Shown here: piece by piece, positions 1 to 9,643 of the stretch | Layout: every line of letters starts with the position of its first letter | Position numbering within the stretch: position 1 is the first letter of the stretch | Assembly (NCBI RefSeq): GCF_000230895.2 | Contig: NC_016604.1 | Coordinates: 2,108,001 to 2,172,000 of the forward strand | Reading direction: 5' to 3' | Source: Mycolicibacterium rhodesiae NBB3 | GTDB lineage: Bacteria > Actinomycetota > Actinomycetes > Mycobacteriales > Mycobacteriaceae | Length of the DNA stretch: 64,000 nt | The notes under the pieces: generated by a model | Databases searched by the model: none | What the model saw: the letters and a program-made list of their open reading frames with translations, nothing else | Told to the model about the DNA's origin: nothing | Made by a program: the position numbers and the translations under genes

Positions 1-400
1 CGCGCGACAGATTTAGCAACACGATCACCGCGGGATCCAGCGCATCGGCCACATGCGGGACGTGCATCTCGTCGACTTCGAGCGCCGCCAGGGTCGCCTC
101 GCGGGTTCCTGCGAGCGCCGCGACCAATCCGGCGTCCATGTTGGCGCCCTCGGCGTTGGTCGCGACGGGACCGAGCGTGCCAAGGGCCGCCGCGGTCATC
201 CTGGTGGTGGTCGACTTGCCGTTCGTGCCGGTCACGATGGCCGTGCGACGACCATCGCCGAGCTGACCGAGGATCGACTTGTCGAGCGTCATCGCGACCA
301 GGCCGCCGATCATCGCACCGGCACCGCGGCCGGTGATCCGCGACGCCCAACGCGCGCCGGCACCGGCGGCGAGCGCCGCACGTCCGCGAATGGTGACCAT
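1..400 (-). CDS. murT: MurT-type Mur ligase (partial, 3' end outside window)
   Basis: This is the N-terminal part of a Mur ligase-family protein reading leftwards off the window edge, so about 133 residues are visible. The translation from the ATG at 398-400 contains the ATP-binding P-loop GTNGKSTTT of Mur ligases near residue 58, followed by a conserved NAEGANM stretch and ALEVDE. In Gram-positives and mycobacteria MurT pairs with the glutaminase GatD to amidate lipid II D-iso-glutamate; in M. tuberculosis this is Rv3712, beside Rv3711c and leuA, which is the order seen here. It is divergent from the DnaQ-like gene with about 90 bp between start codons. The GatD partner should lie just outside the window. 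Confidence 0.9.
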   Translation of the reverse strand, partial: MVTIRGRAALAAGAGARWASRITGRGAGAMIGGLVAMTLDKSILGQLGDGRRTAIVTGTNGKSTTTRMTAAALGTLGPVATNAEGANMDAGLVAALAGTREATLAALEVDEMHVPHVADALDPAVIVLLNLSR

Positions 401-489
401 CCACGGCAGTCTAGGAGCCCAGAAGCAGGTAGGCCGACACGCTGTCGAGTGATCCGTCGATGTCAGCCGTCCGTGCCATCCTCGAATTT

Positions 490-1479
490 GTGAGCCAATG
501 CTGGGGTCGCCCTGCGACCGAAGACGGCGCGGGCTGGGCTGTGGTCGACGTGGAGACGTCGGGCTTCCACCCAGGACATGCCCGGGTCATCAGCATCGCG
601 GCGCTGGCTCTGGGTGACGACGGCAACGTCGAGCAGAGCCTCTACTCACTGCTGAATCCGGGAGTCGATCCCGGACCGACCCACGTCCACGGGCTGACCG
701 CCGAAATGCTCGAGGGTCAACCGTGCTTCGGTGACATCGTCGGCGATCTGATCGATCTGCTCCGCGGTCGCACCCTGGTGGCCCACAACGTGGGTTTCGA
801 TTACTCGTTCCTGACCGCGGAAGCCGAGATGGTCGCCGCGGAACTGCCCATCGACACCGCCATGTGCACCGTCGAACTGACCCGTCGGCTCGAGTTGGGC
901 ACCGAGAACTTGCGGCTGGAAACCCTTGCGGCGCACTGGGGTATCACGCAACTGAAGCCGCACGACGCCCTCGACGATGCGATGGTGCTCGCACAGATCC
1001 TCAAGCCGGTGCTGGTCCGCGCACGCGAGCGCAGGGTGTGGCTGCCGGTGCGCCCGCTGTCGCGGCGCGAATGGCCGAACGGGCAGGTGACGCATGAGGA
1101 ACTGCGACCGCTGAAGATGCTGGCGGCGCGGCTGCCCTGTCCGTTCGTCAACCCCGGCCGGTTTGTCGGCGGGCGCCCCCTGGTTCAGGGCATGCGCGTC
1201 GCGGTGGCGGCCGAGGTCGAGCGCACCCACGAGGAACTCGTCGAGCGGATCGTGCACGCAGGATTGGCTTACGCGGACGCTGTCGACACCGAAACCTCGC
1301 TGATCATCTGCAATGAGGCCCGACCCGAGCAGGGTAGGGGCTATCAGGCGCGCGAACTGGGAGTTCCGTCTGTGACCGACGCCGATTTCATGCGTGCTCT
1401 CGACACCGTGGTCGGCGGCAGCACCATCGAGGACTTCACCGACAACACCGTTGCCGGCGAGCAGTTCGCGCTGTTCTGA
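490..1479 (+). CDS. DnaQ-like DEDDh 3'-5' exonuclease with C-terminal BRCT-like domain
   Basis: This is a 329-aa exonuclease of the DNA polymerase III epsilon family. The first acidic motif is VVDVETSG, followed by the HGLT region and an HDALDDA motif that carries the distal His and Asp of DEDDh enzymes. The C-terminal 90 residues (from about FVGGRPLVQGMRVAVA) look like a BRCT domain. I chose the GTG at 490, which gives MSQCWGRP and 329 aa, the length I recall for M. tuberculosis Rv3711c; an ATG at 460 would add ten residues and has no better ribosome site. The likely role is editing or repair exonuclease rather than the replicative proofreader, because mycobacterial DnaE1 proofreads through its own PHP domain. 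Confidence 0.85.
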   Translation: MSQCWGRPATEDGAGWAVVDVETSGFHPGHARVISIAALALGDDGNVEQSLYSLLNPGVDPGPTHVHGLTAEMLEGQPCFGDIVGDLIDLLRGRTLVAHNVGFDYSFLTAEAEMVAAELPIDTAMCTVELTRRLELGTENLRLETLAAHWGITQLKPHDALDDAMVLAQILKPVLVRARERRVWLPVRPLSRREWPNGQVTHEELRPLKMLAARLPCPFVNPGRFVGGRPLVQGMRVAVAAEVERTHEELVERIVHAGLAYADAVDTETSLIICNEARPEQGRGYQARELGVPSVTDADFMRALDTVVGGSTIEDFTDNTVAGEQFALF

Positions 1480-1509
1480 GACCCTCGTCGCTGCCGAAGG
1501 CCAGCGGGC

Positions 1510-3372
<1,863 letters not shown>

Positions 3373-3376
3373 CTAC

Positions 3377-3415
3377 CCGCGACGGGAAGCCAGTCTGATT
3401 CAGACCCCGTCGCGG
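3377..3415 (-). promoter_or_regulatory. attenuator-like hairpin in leuA leader
   Basis: A perfect 10-bp stem (CCGCGACGGG pairing with CCCGTCGCGG) encloses a second 5-bp stem (GTCTG/CAGAC, 3-nt loop). The 5' arm overlaps the leader-peptide codons just after the Leu triplet. No U-run follows, so it may act on translation or on Rho-dependent events rather than as a classical terminator. It ends 49 bases before the leuA start. Confidence 0.6.
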
Positions 3416-3450
3416 CTGCCGAGAAGGAGCACCCGCTGCACGTTGGCCAC
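3400..3450 (-). CDS. leuA leader peptide (putative leuL)
   Basis: This short ORF upstream of leuA ends 72 bases before the leuA start. From the GTG at 3448-3450 it reads MANVQRVLLLGSRDGV (16 aa); an in-frame GTG at 3439-3441 gives MQRVLLLGSRDGV (13 aa). GGAGTAAG sits immediately before the first GTG. Three consecutive Leu codons (CTC CTT CTC) precede the 5' arm of a strong hairpin that overlaps the last codons. This is the arrangement of amino-acid leader peptides, and leader-type leucine control of leuA has been proposed in Actinobacteria. Function is inferred from position, Leu codons and hairpin only. Confidence 0.65.
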   Translation of the reverse strand: MANVQRVLLLGSRDGV

Positions 3451-3497
3451 CTTACTCCACGAACCTCGTGCGCCAAAACTCCATGTCGCCCGCAACG

Positions 3498-4145
3498 CTA
3501 CAACTGAGAATCGGGGAAGGCGATCACCGAGAGGAAGCGGATCGGCATCTGGACCAGGTCCACCGGCCCGTGTGCACCCTCGCCGTCGAACTGCAGCGAG
3601 TCGCCCGGATTCAGCCGGTACACGGTACGGCTGTGGCTGTAGTCCATCACGCCCTCGAGCACGAAGATGAACTCCGTGCCGGGATGCTGGAACAGGGGAT
3701 AGGTCTCGCTCTTTGCCGAGAGAGTGACGTGCAGACACTCCAGACGCTTGTGCTCGCCACGCAGCGAGCCGAGCAGTCGATACTCGTGCCCTTCCTTGGT
3801 GCCGATACGCACGATGCGCGCGCCCGTCCCCGCGGTGACGAACGCAGCCGGGCGTTCGACATCCGCACCACGGAACAAGGTGGTGACCGGGACATCAAAA
3901 CCGCTGGCAAGAAGAGCCAGTGTGCTCAGGCTGCAAGACGTCTGCGCATTCTCGATCTTGGACATCATCGCTTTCGAGATACCTATCCGCGCGGCCATTT
4001 CGGCAACGGTGAGCCCGTGCTGCAGCCGGAGCTGACGAACATTGCGCCCGATGGCCGCTTCCAGCTCGAGTTCCTCGACCCGAGCTTGCGGATCGCGGTC
4101 ACGAGCCGTGCCGGACCTGTTGCGCAGGAGCGGGACGTCGGACAT
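3498..4145 (-). CDS. XRE-family regulator with C-terminal cupin (PuuR-like architecture)
   Basis: This 215-aa protein has an N-terminal helix-turn-helix (about residues 32-86, with MAARIGISKAMMSKIEN as recognition region) and a C-terminal cupin_2 sensor domain (about 125-205, with HPGTEFIFVLEG and LNPGDSLQFDG). The same HTH-plus-cupin layout is found in PuuR, which represses polyamine catabolism. It is the last gene of the minus-strand amine/ammonium operon, 16 bases after the flavin oxidase, so it probably senses an amine or gamma-glutamyl intermediate of that operon. The ligand cannot be read from sequence. Confidence 0.85.
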   Translation of the reverse strand: MSDVPLLRNRSGTARDRDPQARVEELELEAAIGRNVRQLRLQHGLTVAEMAARIGISKAMMSKIENAQTSCSLSTLALLASGFDVPVTTLFRGADVERPAAFVTAGTGARIVRIGTKEGHEYRLLGSLRGEHKRLECLHVTLSAKSETYPLFQHPGTEFIFVLEGVMDYSHSRTVYRLNPGDSLQFDGEGAHGPVDLVQMPIRFLSVIAFPDSQL

Positions 4146-4161
4146 GGTTCAGTGCTCGCCG

Positions 4162-5346
4162 TCAGCGCATCTGCCCGGCACCCCGGTAGGGATACGGACT
4201 CGTGAGCAGGTCACCCTCGGCGAACCGGGACAGGCGGAAGTCGGTTTCTGGGATGCGCGGGTCGGCGCTGCGCCCGTCGACGACGAGGTCGGCGATCAGT
4301 CTGCCGACTGCCGGCGCGATCTTGAACCCGTGACCGCTGAAACCGGCGGCGATGACGAGCCCGTCCACGCCGGTGGTACTGATCACCGGGTTCCAATCCG
4401 GTGTGACGTCGTAGCAGCCGGCGTAGCTGCCGGTGATCGCCGCCCGGGTGAAGTCGGGGAATCTGGCGCCGACGCGCTCGACGGTGTTCTCGACGAAGGC
4501 CTCGGTGGCGCGATTGAGGTAGTCGTCTGGGTCGGCGTCCTCGATGTCGGACAGATCGCTGTTGCCGAAGAGCAACTCGCCGCCCGGCTCGGGCCGGATG
4601 TATTGCAGCGAGACCAGATCGGAGAGCACCGGCACATCGCCGATCTCCACGCCCGGTGCGATGGTGACGATCTGTTCGCGGACGACGCGGATGGGCACGT
4701 CGATGTCGTACGGCGCTAGAAACGGTGATGTCCAGACGCCGGTGGCCACCACGACCGTGCCCGCGGCGATCTCAGTTCCGTCGGCCAGTCGAACCCCAGT
4801 GACCCTGTCTCGCCCGACCAGTAGGCCGGTCACGTTGGCGCCCTGTCGGATTTTTACACCCGCGGCGCGTGCCGAGCCCGCGAACGCCTGCGCGGTCCGA
4901 TAGGCGTCGCCGTAGCCGCCGCGCGCCTCCCATGCGAACGCCCCGAACGGCGTCAGGTCCGCGTATGGCCACAGCCGGGCGACCTCGGCAGGGTCAATCT
5001 CCTCGGTCTGAACGCCGACCGCCCGCTGCGCGGCAAGGCTGCTGCGCAATGAGTCGGTGTCTTCTCCGCCGACCCCGACGATGTAGCCGGTCTGCCGGAA
5101 TCCGATGTCGGTGCCGAAGATCTCCTCTGCTTTCTCGAACACCTCGAGTCCGACGGTGGCCATCGCGGCGAGCGAGCTGACCCCGTAGTGGCAGCGCACG
5201 ATGCCGCTCGACTTGCCGGTCATGCCCGCGCCGACGGTGTTGCGTTCGGCCACCACGACATTGGTGACACCACGCTGCGACAGTGCCCACGCCGCGGCGG
5301 CGCCTTCGATACCGCCGCCGACGATCACGACATCGGCGGACGTCAT
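4162..5346 (-). CDS. FAD-dependent amine/amino-acid oxidase (DAO family, sarcosine-oxidase-beta-like)
   Basis: This 394-aa protein opens with an FAD dinucleotide fold, DVVIVGGGIEGAAAAWALS, and a SoxB-like segment TGKSSGIVRCHYG. It closes with the second FAD motif GLVIAAGFSGHGFKIAPAVG, typical of the DAO/sarcosine oxidase family. Members oxidise secondary amines such as sarcosine, N-methylglutamate or gamma-glutamylputrescine. It is encoded 28 bases after the FMN glutamate-synthase-like gene, in the same direction, so it probably acts on the product of the ligase or synthase encoded upstream. The companion alpha, gamma and delta subunits of heterotetrameric sarcosine/N-methylglutamate oxidases are absent, so it probably works alone. 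Exact substrate unknown. Confidence 0.85.
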   Translation of the reverse strand: MTSADVVIVGGGIEGAAAAWALSQRGVTNVVVAERNTVGAGMTGKSSGIVRCHYGVSSLAAMATVGLEVFEKAEEIFGTDIGFRQTGYIVGVGGEDTDSLRSSLAAQRAVGVQTEEIDPAEVARLWPYADLTPFGAFAWEARGGYGDAYRTAQAFAGSARAAGVKIRQGANVTGLLVGRDRVTGVRLADGTEIAAGTVVVATGVWTSPFLAPYDIDVPIRVVREQIVTIAPGVEIGDVPVLSDLVSLQYIRPEPGGELLFGNSDLSDIEDADPDDYLNRATEAFVENTVERVGARFPDFTRAAITGSYAGCYDVTPDWNPVISTTGVDGLVIAAGFSGHGFKIAPAVGRLIADLVVDGRSADPRIPETDFRLSRFAEGDLLTSPYPYRGAGQMR

Positions 5347-5374
5347 CGCTGCCCTCTACTCTTCGCGCAAGCGC

Positions 5375-6679
5375 TCATCGACCGGGTATCCATTCGGTGC
5401 CCGCCAGCGGGACCCGCGCCATCGCCGCCGCCTCGATCGTCACCGCGACCAGGTCCTCGGGTTCGAGGTGGCATACGTGGGACTTACCGCACGCCCGCGC
5501 GATCGTCTGGGCCTCCATCGTCAGCACCCGCAGGTAGTTGGCCAGTCGCCGACCTCCTTCGACGGGGTCGAACCGGGACGCCAGCTCGGGATCCTGTGTG
5601 CTGATCCCCGCCGGGTCGGTGCCGTCCTGAAAGTCGTCGAAAAAGCCCGCGGCACTGCCGAGCTTCTCGTAGTCGGCGGAATAGCGGGGGTGGTTGTCCC
5701 CCAACGCGATCAGCGCCGCGGTCCCGATCGCGACCGCGTCGGCGCCCAGTGCGAGCGCCTTGGCCACGTCGGCCCCGCTGCGGATGCCACCGGACACGAT
5801 CAGTTGCACTCCCTTGCGATGCACCCCGAGCTCCTGCAGCGCCTGCACCGCCTGCGGCACCGCCGCCAGCGTCGGCACTCCGACGTGCTCGATGAACACT
5901 TCCTGTGTTGCCGCTGTGCCGCCTTGCATTCCGTCGACGACGACGACATCGGCTCCCGCATGCACCGCGAGCTTCACGTCGTAGTACGTGCGGGTGGCGC
6001 CGACCTTGACGTAGATCGGCTTCTCCCAGTCGGTGATCTCACGAAGCTCGTTGATCTTTATCGTCAGGTCGTCGGGCCCCGTCCAGTCGGGGTGCCGGCA
6101 TGCCGAGCGCTGGTCGATGCCTTCGGGCAGGGTGCGCATAGCCGCCACGCGTGGCGAGACCTTCTGGCCGAGTAACATCCCGCCACCGCCGGGCTTGGCA
6201 CCCTGACCGAGCACGACCTCGATCGCGTCGGCCTTGCGCAGATCGTCGGGGTTCATACCGTATCGCGACGGAAGATATTGGTAGACGAGGTGTTTACTCT
6301 GCGACCGTTCCTCGCGGGTCATGCCGCCGTCGCCGGTGGTCGTGGACGTCCCGACTGCGCTGGCGCCTCGGCCGAGCGCCTCCTTCGCCGGCCCTGACAG
6401 TGCGCCGAAGGACATGCCCGCGATGGTGACCGGGATGTCCAGATGCAGTGGGTACTTCGCGGAGCGGTCGCCGAGCACGACATCGGTATCGCACCGTTCG
6501 CGATAACCCTCGAGCGGGTAGCGCGACATCGATGCCCCGAGGAAGAGCAGGTCGTCGAAATGCGGTAGCGGACGCTTGGCGCCCCAGCCCCGGATGTCGT
6601 AAATGCCGGTGTCCGCTGCACGTTGGATCTCGGCGATGACCGACCGGTTGAACGTCGCAGATTCGCGCAGGTAGCTCAT
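5375..6679 (-). CDS. FMN-binding glutamate-synthase-family protein (MgsC/GlxD-like)
   Basis: This 434-aa protein is the stand-alone central/FMN domain of glutamate synthase. Visible family motifs are PVTIAGMSFGALSG near residue 83, EVVLGQGAKPGGGGMLLG, the barrel stretch VYVKVGATRTYYDVKLAVHAG and VVDGMQGGTAATQEVF. With the two preceding genes it rebuilds a split glutamate synthase (amidotransferase, GXGXG domain, FMN domain), as in N-methylglutamate synthase MgsABC and rhizobial GlxBCD. Its ATG overlaps the preceding stop codon by one base (TGATG), showing translational coupling. Confidence 0.9.
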   Translation of the reverse strand: MSYLRESATFNRSVIAEIQRAADTGIYDIRGWGAKRPLPHFDDLLFLGASMSRYPLEGYRERCDTDVVLGDRSAKYPLHLDIPVTIAGMSFGALSGPAKEALGRGASAVGTSTTTGDGGMTREERSQSKHLVYQYLPSRYGMNPDDLRKADAIEVVLGQGAKPGGGGMLLGQKVSPRVAAMRTLPEGIDQRSACRHPDWTGPDDLTIKINELREITDWEKPIYVKVGATRTYYDVKLAVHAGADVVVVDGMQGGTAATQEVFIEHVGVPTLAAVPQAVQALQELGVHRKGVQLIVSGGIRSGADVAKALALGADAVAIGTAALIALGDNHPRYSADYEKLGSAAGFFDDFQDGTDPAGISTQDPELASRFDPVEGGRRLANYLRVLTMEAQTIARACGKSHVCHLEPEDLVAVTIEAAAMARVPLAGTEWIPGR

Positions 6680-7350
6680 CAGTAGGCCGTCGCATTGTCA
6701 ACGTGGAAGTGATACAGCGAGCGGGCCGACCCGTAGCGGGTGTAGTCGGCGGTGTCGTCGTCGAAACCTGCTGCTGCCAAGAGGGATTCCAGTTCGGCGT
6801 GGTGGTCGGACCGCATCTCCTTGGCGATGCAATCCGCGCCGAGCGATGCCACATCGCCGCGGACGTAGATGCGAGCCTCGTAGACCGAGTCGCCGAGCGC
6901 CTCGCCGGCGTCGCCGCGCACGACCAGCCTGCCTGCTTGCGCCATGAAGGCGCTCATATGCCCGACGTCGCCGCCAACAACGATATCCACTCCCTTCATC
7001 GAAATTCCGCAGCGGGCAGCGGCTTTGCCTTCGATCACCAGCAGCCCGCCGTGGGCGGTGGCACCGGCGGATTGAGACGCGTTGCCCTTGACCCAGACGG
7101 TGCCACTCATCATGTTCTCGGCGACGCCGGTGCCCGCATTTCCGTCGATCGTGACGTGAGCGAGTTGATTCATGCCTGCGGCGTAGTAGCCGACGTGGCC
7201 GTCGACCCGTACGTGTATCGGCGCGTTCAACCCGACTGCGACGTTGTGTGCACCGTCGGGGTGCGCGATGACGAACTCGCCCGACAGTCCGGGGGCGTGC
7301 AGGGCGGCGTTCACCTCGCGTAGCGGGGTGGTGGCCAGGTCGTACGCCAT
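6679..7350 (-). CDS. GXGXG-domain subunit of split glutamate synthase (MgsB/GlxC-like)
   Basis: This 223-aa protein is built of the right-handed parallel beta-helix GXGXG motif (about residues 25-175, repeats such as VRVDGHVGYYAAG, VTIDGNAGTGVAENM, VWVKGNASQSAG, IVVGGDVGHMSA), like the C-terminal domain of glutamate synthase and FwdC/FmdC. It is the middle subunit of the three-gene split synthase. The start at 7348-7350 overlaps the preceding stop by one base (TAATG); a longer upstream reading is not needed and would run through the amidotransferase gene. Confidence 0.88.
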   Translation of the reverse strand: MAYDLATTPLREVNAALHAPGLSGEFVIAHPDGAHNVAVGLNAPIHVRVDGHVGYYAAGMNQLAHVTIDGNAGTGVAENMMSGTVWVKGNASQSAGATAHGGLLVIEGKAAARCGISMKGVDIVVGGDVGHMSAFMAQAGRLVVRGDAGEALGDSVYEARIYVRGDVASLGADCIAKEMRSDHHAELESLLAAAGFDDDTADYTRYGSARSLYHFHVDNATAY

Positions 7351-8228
7351 TAGCGTGTCCACGCGTAGACCACCTCGGGCTCGGGCTCCCAGATCCTGGC
7401 CTGCTCGACGCCGGGAAGTCCTGCGAGAGCCCGGTACTCGCTGCCCATGGCGACCCAGTCGTCGGTCTCGGCAATGACGGCGGGTTTGCATGCGATGGCG
7501 TCGCGGACCACGGCGAACGAATCCCGGTTGGACACCAGCAGTGTGTAGAAACCATCAAACACGGCACAGAGCTCTTTCAACGCCCCCTCGACGTCGCGGC
7601 CGTCTGCCAGTTGCCCCGCGATGAACCGCGCACCCACCTCGGTGTCGTTCTCGCTGTCGAATGACACTCCCGCCGCGCGCAATTCACGCCGAATGCTGGC
7701 GTGGTTGGCGAATGATCCGTTGTGCACCATGCACTGTCCAGGTCCGACGGCATAGGGATGACACCCGGCCGGTGTCACGGCGGACTCGGTGGCCATCCTG
7801 GTGTGTCCGACGCCCTGCCAGCCCTGCGCCTTGGCCAGGCCCCACCGTTCGGTCAGCTCCCGCGGGTGGCCGACCCCCTTGAGCACTGCGAGGTCTGCAC
7901 CGAAGCCGGCGACGAGGGCATCGGGATAGGCGGCCTTGGCGGCGTCGAGGATGTCTTCCGATGAGGCCTGTGCAGTAAGCAGATACGTCGCGTCCAGCTG
8001 GGTCACCGTCACGCCGAGGGCGTCAGCCACCTCGTCCGGTGTCGCGTCTACCTGCAGGAGTGAGACGCATCCGTGCCCGGGCGGCGACCACGTCGGATCG
8101 CCGTACACGGCGACACCTGTCGAGTCGCTGCCCCGATCGCCCATCTCGCACAACATGCCGGTCACCAGCTCCCCCAGTTGCGGATGCAGGTCAGGGTTGC
8201 GCAGGTGCAGGCCCACGATGCCGCACAT
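7350..8228 (-). CDS. class II glutamine amidotransferase subunit (MgsA/GlxB-like)
   Basis: This 292-aa N-terminal-nucleophile glutaminase begins MCGIVGLH, so removal of Met exposes the catalytic Cys2; this fixes the start at the ATG 8226-8228 rather than an in-frame start 48 bases upstream. It contains GVGHTRMATESAVTP and the CMVHNGSFANHASIRREL motif of the glutamate-synthase GATase domain. It should supply ammonia from glutamine to the FMN subunit two genes downstream. It lies 14 bases after the ligase stop codon. Confidence 0.9.
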   Translation of the reverse strand: MCGIVGLHLRNPDLHPQLGELVTGMLCEMGDRGSDSTGVAVYGDPTWSPPGHGCVSLLQVDATPDEVADALGVTVTQLDATYLLTAQASSEDILDAAKAAYPDALVAGFGADLAVLKGVGHPRELTERWGLAKAQGWQGVGHTRMATESAVTPAGCHPYAVGPGQCMVHNGSFANHASIRRELRAAGVSFDSENDTEVGARFIAGQLADGRDVEGALKELCAVFDGFYTLLVSNRDSFAVVRDAIACKPAVIAETDDWVAMGSEYRALAGLPGVEQARIWEPEPEVVYAWTR

Positions 8229-8242
8229 TCTCAAGGTCCTCT

Positions 8243-9556
8243 CTAGAACGCGGTGAGGTAGTGGTCGATTTCCCACGGCGTCACGGCGCTGTGGTACGCG
8301 AAGAACTCGTCGCGCTTGATGTTCGCGAAGTAGGAGGACACCCCTTCACCCGCGGCGTCGAGCACCCCGGCGATGACCGGGTCGCCCTCGAGTTCCTCGA
8401 CGGCGTGCAACAACGTCGGCGGCAGAGCCGAACGCCCCTGAGAGCCAACGGCACCGGGATCGGTGCTGCGCTTGATGCCGTCGATGCCCGCACCGAGGGC
8501 GGCCGCGATCGCCAGGTAGGGGTTCGCCGATCCATCGCTGCCGCGAAGTTCGACCCGCTGGTCGTCGGGCACCCGGATGTAATGGGTGCGGTCGTTGCCG
8601 CCATAGCTGGGGGTGTTGGGCGACCACGACGCCCCGGATGCGGTTGAGGTCGCACGGGTCCGCTTATAGGAGTTGACGGTTGGCGCCACGACAGCCTGCA
8701 ACGCGCAGGCGTGGTCGAGGAGGCCGCCGATGAATGCGTAGGCCGTTTCCGAGAGGCCCAGCCCGCGGTCGTCAGGGATGTCGGGTCCGGACGGGAACAC
8801 CGGCGTGCCGCCGCTGGTCAGCGAAAGATGCAGGTGCAGACCGCTTCCCGTGCGGTCGGCGAACGGTTTGGGCATGAACGTGGCGACCATCCCGCGTTCG
8901 GCGGCGATCATCGACAGTAGGTAGCGCAGCGTCACGACACGGTCGGCGGTGGTCAGCGCGTCGGCGAACTGGAAGTTCTGCTCGAACTGACCGTTGCCGT
9001 CCTCGTGGTCGTTGGCGTAGTTCGACCAGCCGAGCCGGTTCATCGCCGTCGAGATCGAGGTGAGGTGGTCATACATCCTCGTCACACCGCGAGCGTCGTA
9101 ACAGGGTTGCGCGGCGGTGTCGGCCGTGTCCGCGGTGGCCAGTGCGCCGTCGGCGCCGCGGCGCAGTAGGAAGTACTCGACCTCCGCACCGACCCACGGT
9201 TCGAAACCGGCATCCGCCGCTTGCGCGATCAACGCCTTGAGGATGACGCGCGGTGCGTATGGCCATGGTTCGCCGTTGACGTGCGGGTCGCAGTGCACGA
9301 TGGCCAAGCCGTCCTTGAGGAACGGAATCGGTGTGAACGAGTCGGGGTCCGGAATCGCCATCAGGTCAGGGTCTTTGGGCTCCTGGCCCATGGCGCCGAC
9401 GGCGTACCCCGCGAACCCGACGCCCTCGGTGGCGAGCAGGTCGACGGCCTCGACCGGCACCAGTTTGGCGCACGGCTTACCCCGCAGGTCGATGAACAGC
9501 GCGAGGATGAACTTCGTCCCGGACGCCTCGGCTGCAGATGCCAGATCGTTGGACAT
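8243..9556 (-). CDS. glutamine synthetase type III-like ligase (GlnT / gamma-glutamylmethylamide synthetase family)
   Basis: This 437-aa member of the GS superfamily has the catalytic motif GAEVEYFLLRR (metal Glu) near residue 122, NDHEDGNGQFEQNF, and the GSGLHLHLSL histidine motif of the ATP/glutamate site. Its size and its split-glutamate-synthase neighbours match the GlnT/GmaS group, which ligates glutamate to ammonia, methylamine or larger amines. It follows amt after an 87-base gap that holds a 16-bp hairpin. In M. smegmatis a syntenic group is, as I recall, part of the GlnR nitrogen regulon. Whether the substrate is ammonia or an amine is open. Confidence 0.87.
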   Translation of the reverse strand: MSNDLASAAEASGTKFILALFIDLRGKPCAKLVPVEAVDLLATEGVGFAGYAVGAMGQEPKDPDLMAIPDPDSFTPIPFLKDGLAIVHCDPHVNGEPWPYAPRVILKALIAQAADAGFEPWVGAEVEYFLLRRGADGALATADTADTAAQPCYDARGVTRMYDHLTSISTAMNRLGWSNYANDHEDGNGQFEQNFQFADALTTADRVVTLRYLLSMIAAERGMVATFMPKPFADRTGSGLHLHLSLTSGGTPVFPSGPDIPDDRGLGLSETAYAFIGGLLDHACALQAVVAPTVNSYKRTRATSTASGASWSPNTPSYGGNDRTHYIRVPDDQRVELRGSDGSANPYLAIAAALGAGIDGIKRSTDPGAVGSQGRSALPPTLLHAVEELEGDPVIAGVLDAAGEGVSSYFANIKRDEFFAYHSAVTPWEIDHYLTAF

Positions 9557-9600
9557 TGGGCGGAAACCTTGTCTCTTGGCAGGAAACTCGATACCGACGA

Positions 9601-9637
9601 GCCGACCGGCGCGGACGTACGGTCCGCGCCGGTCGGC
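9601..9637 (-). terminator. long perfect hairpin between amt and the GS-like gene
   Basis: Perfect inverted repeat: 16-bp arms at 9601-9616 and 9622-9637 (GCCGACCGGCGCGGAC and its complement) with the 5-nt loop GTACG. It starts 6 bases after the amt stop codon. There is no U-run, so it may be a partial mycobacterial-type terminator or an mRNA-stability element that sets amt expression apart from the enzyme genes. Confidence 0.65.
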
Positions 9638-9643
9638 TGCGTG

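Noticed and set aside
646..1257. 203-aa minus-strand open frame inside the DnaQ-like gene
   Set aside because: Shadow of a strongly coding GC-biased gene; no ribosome site and no recognisable domain.
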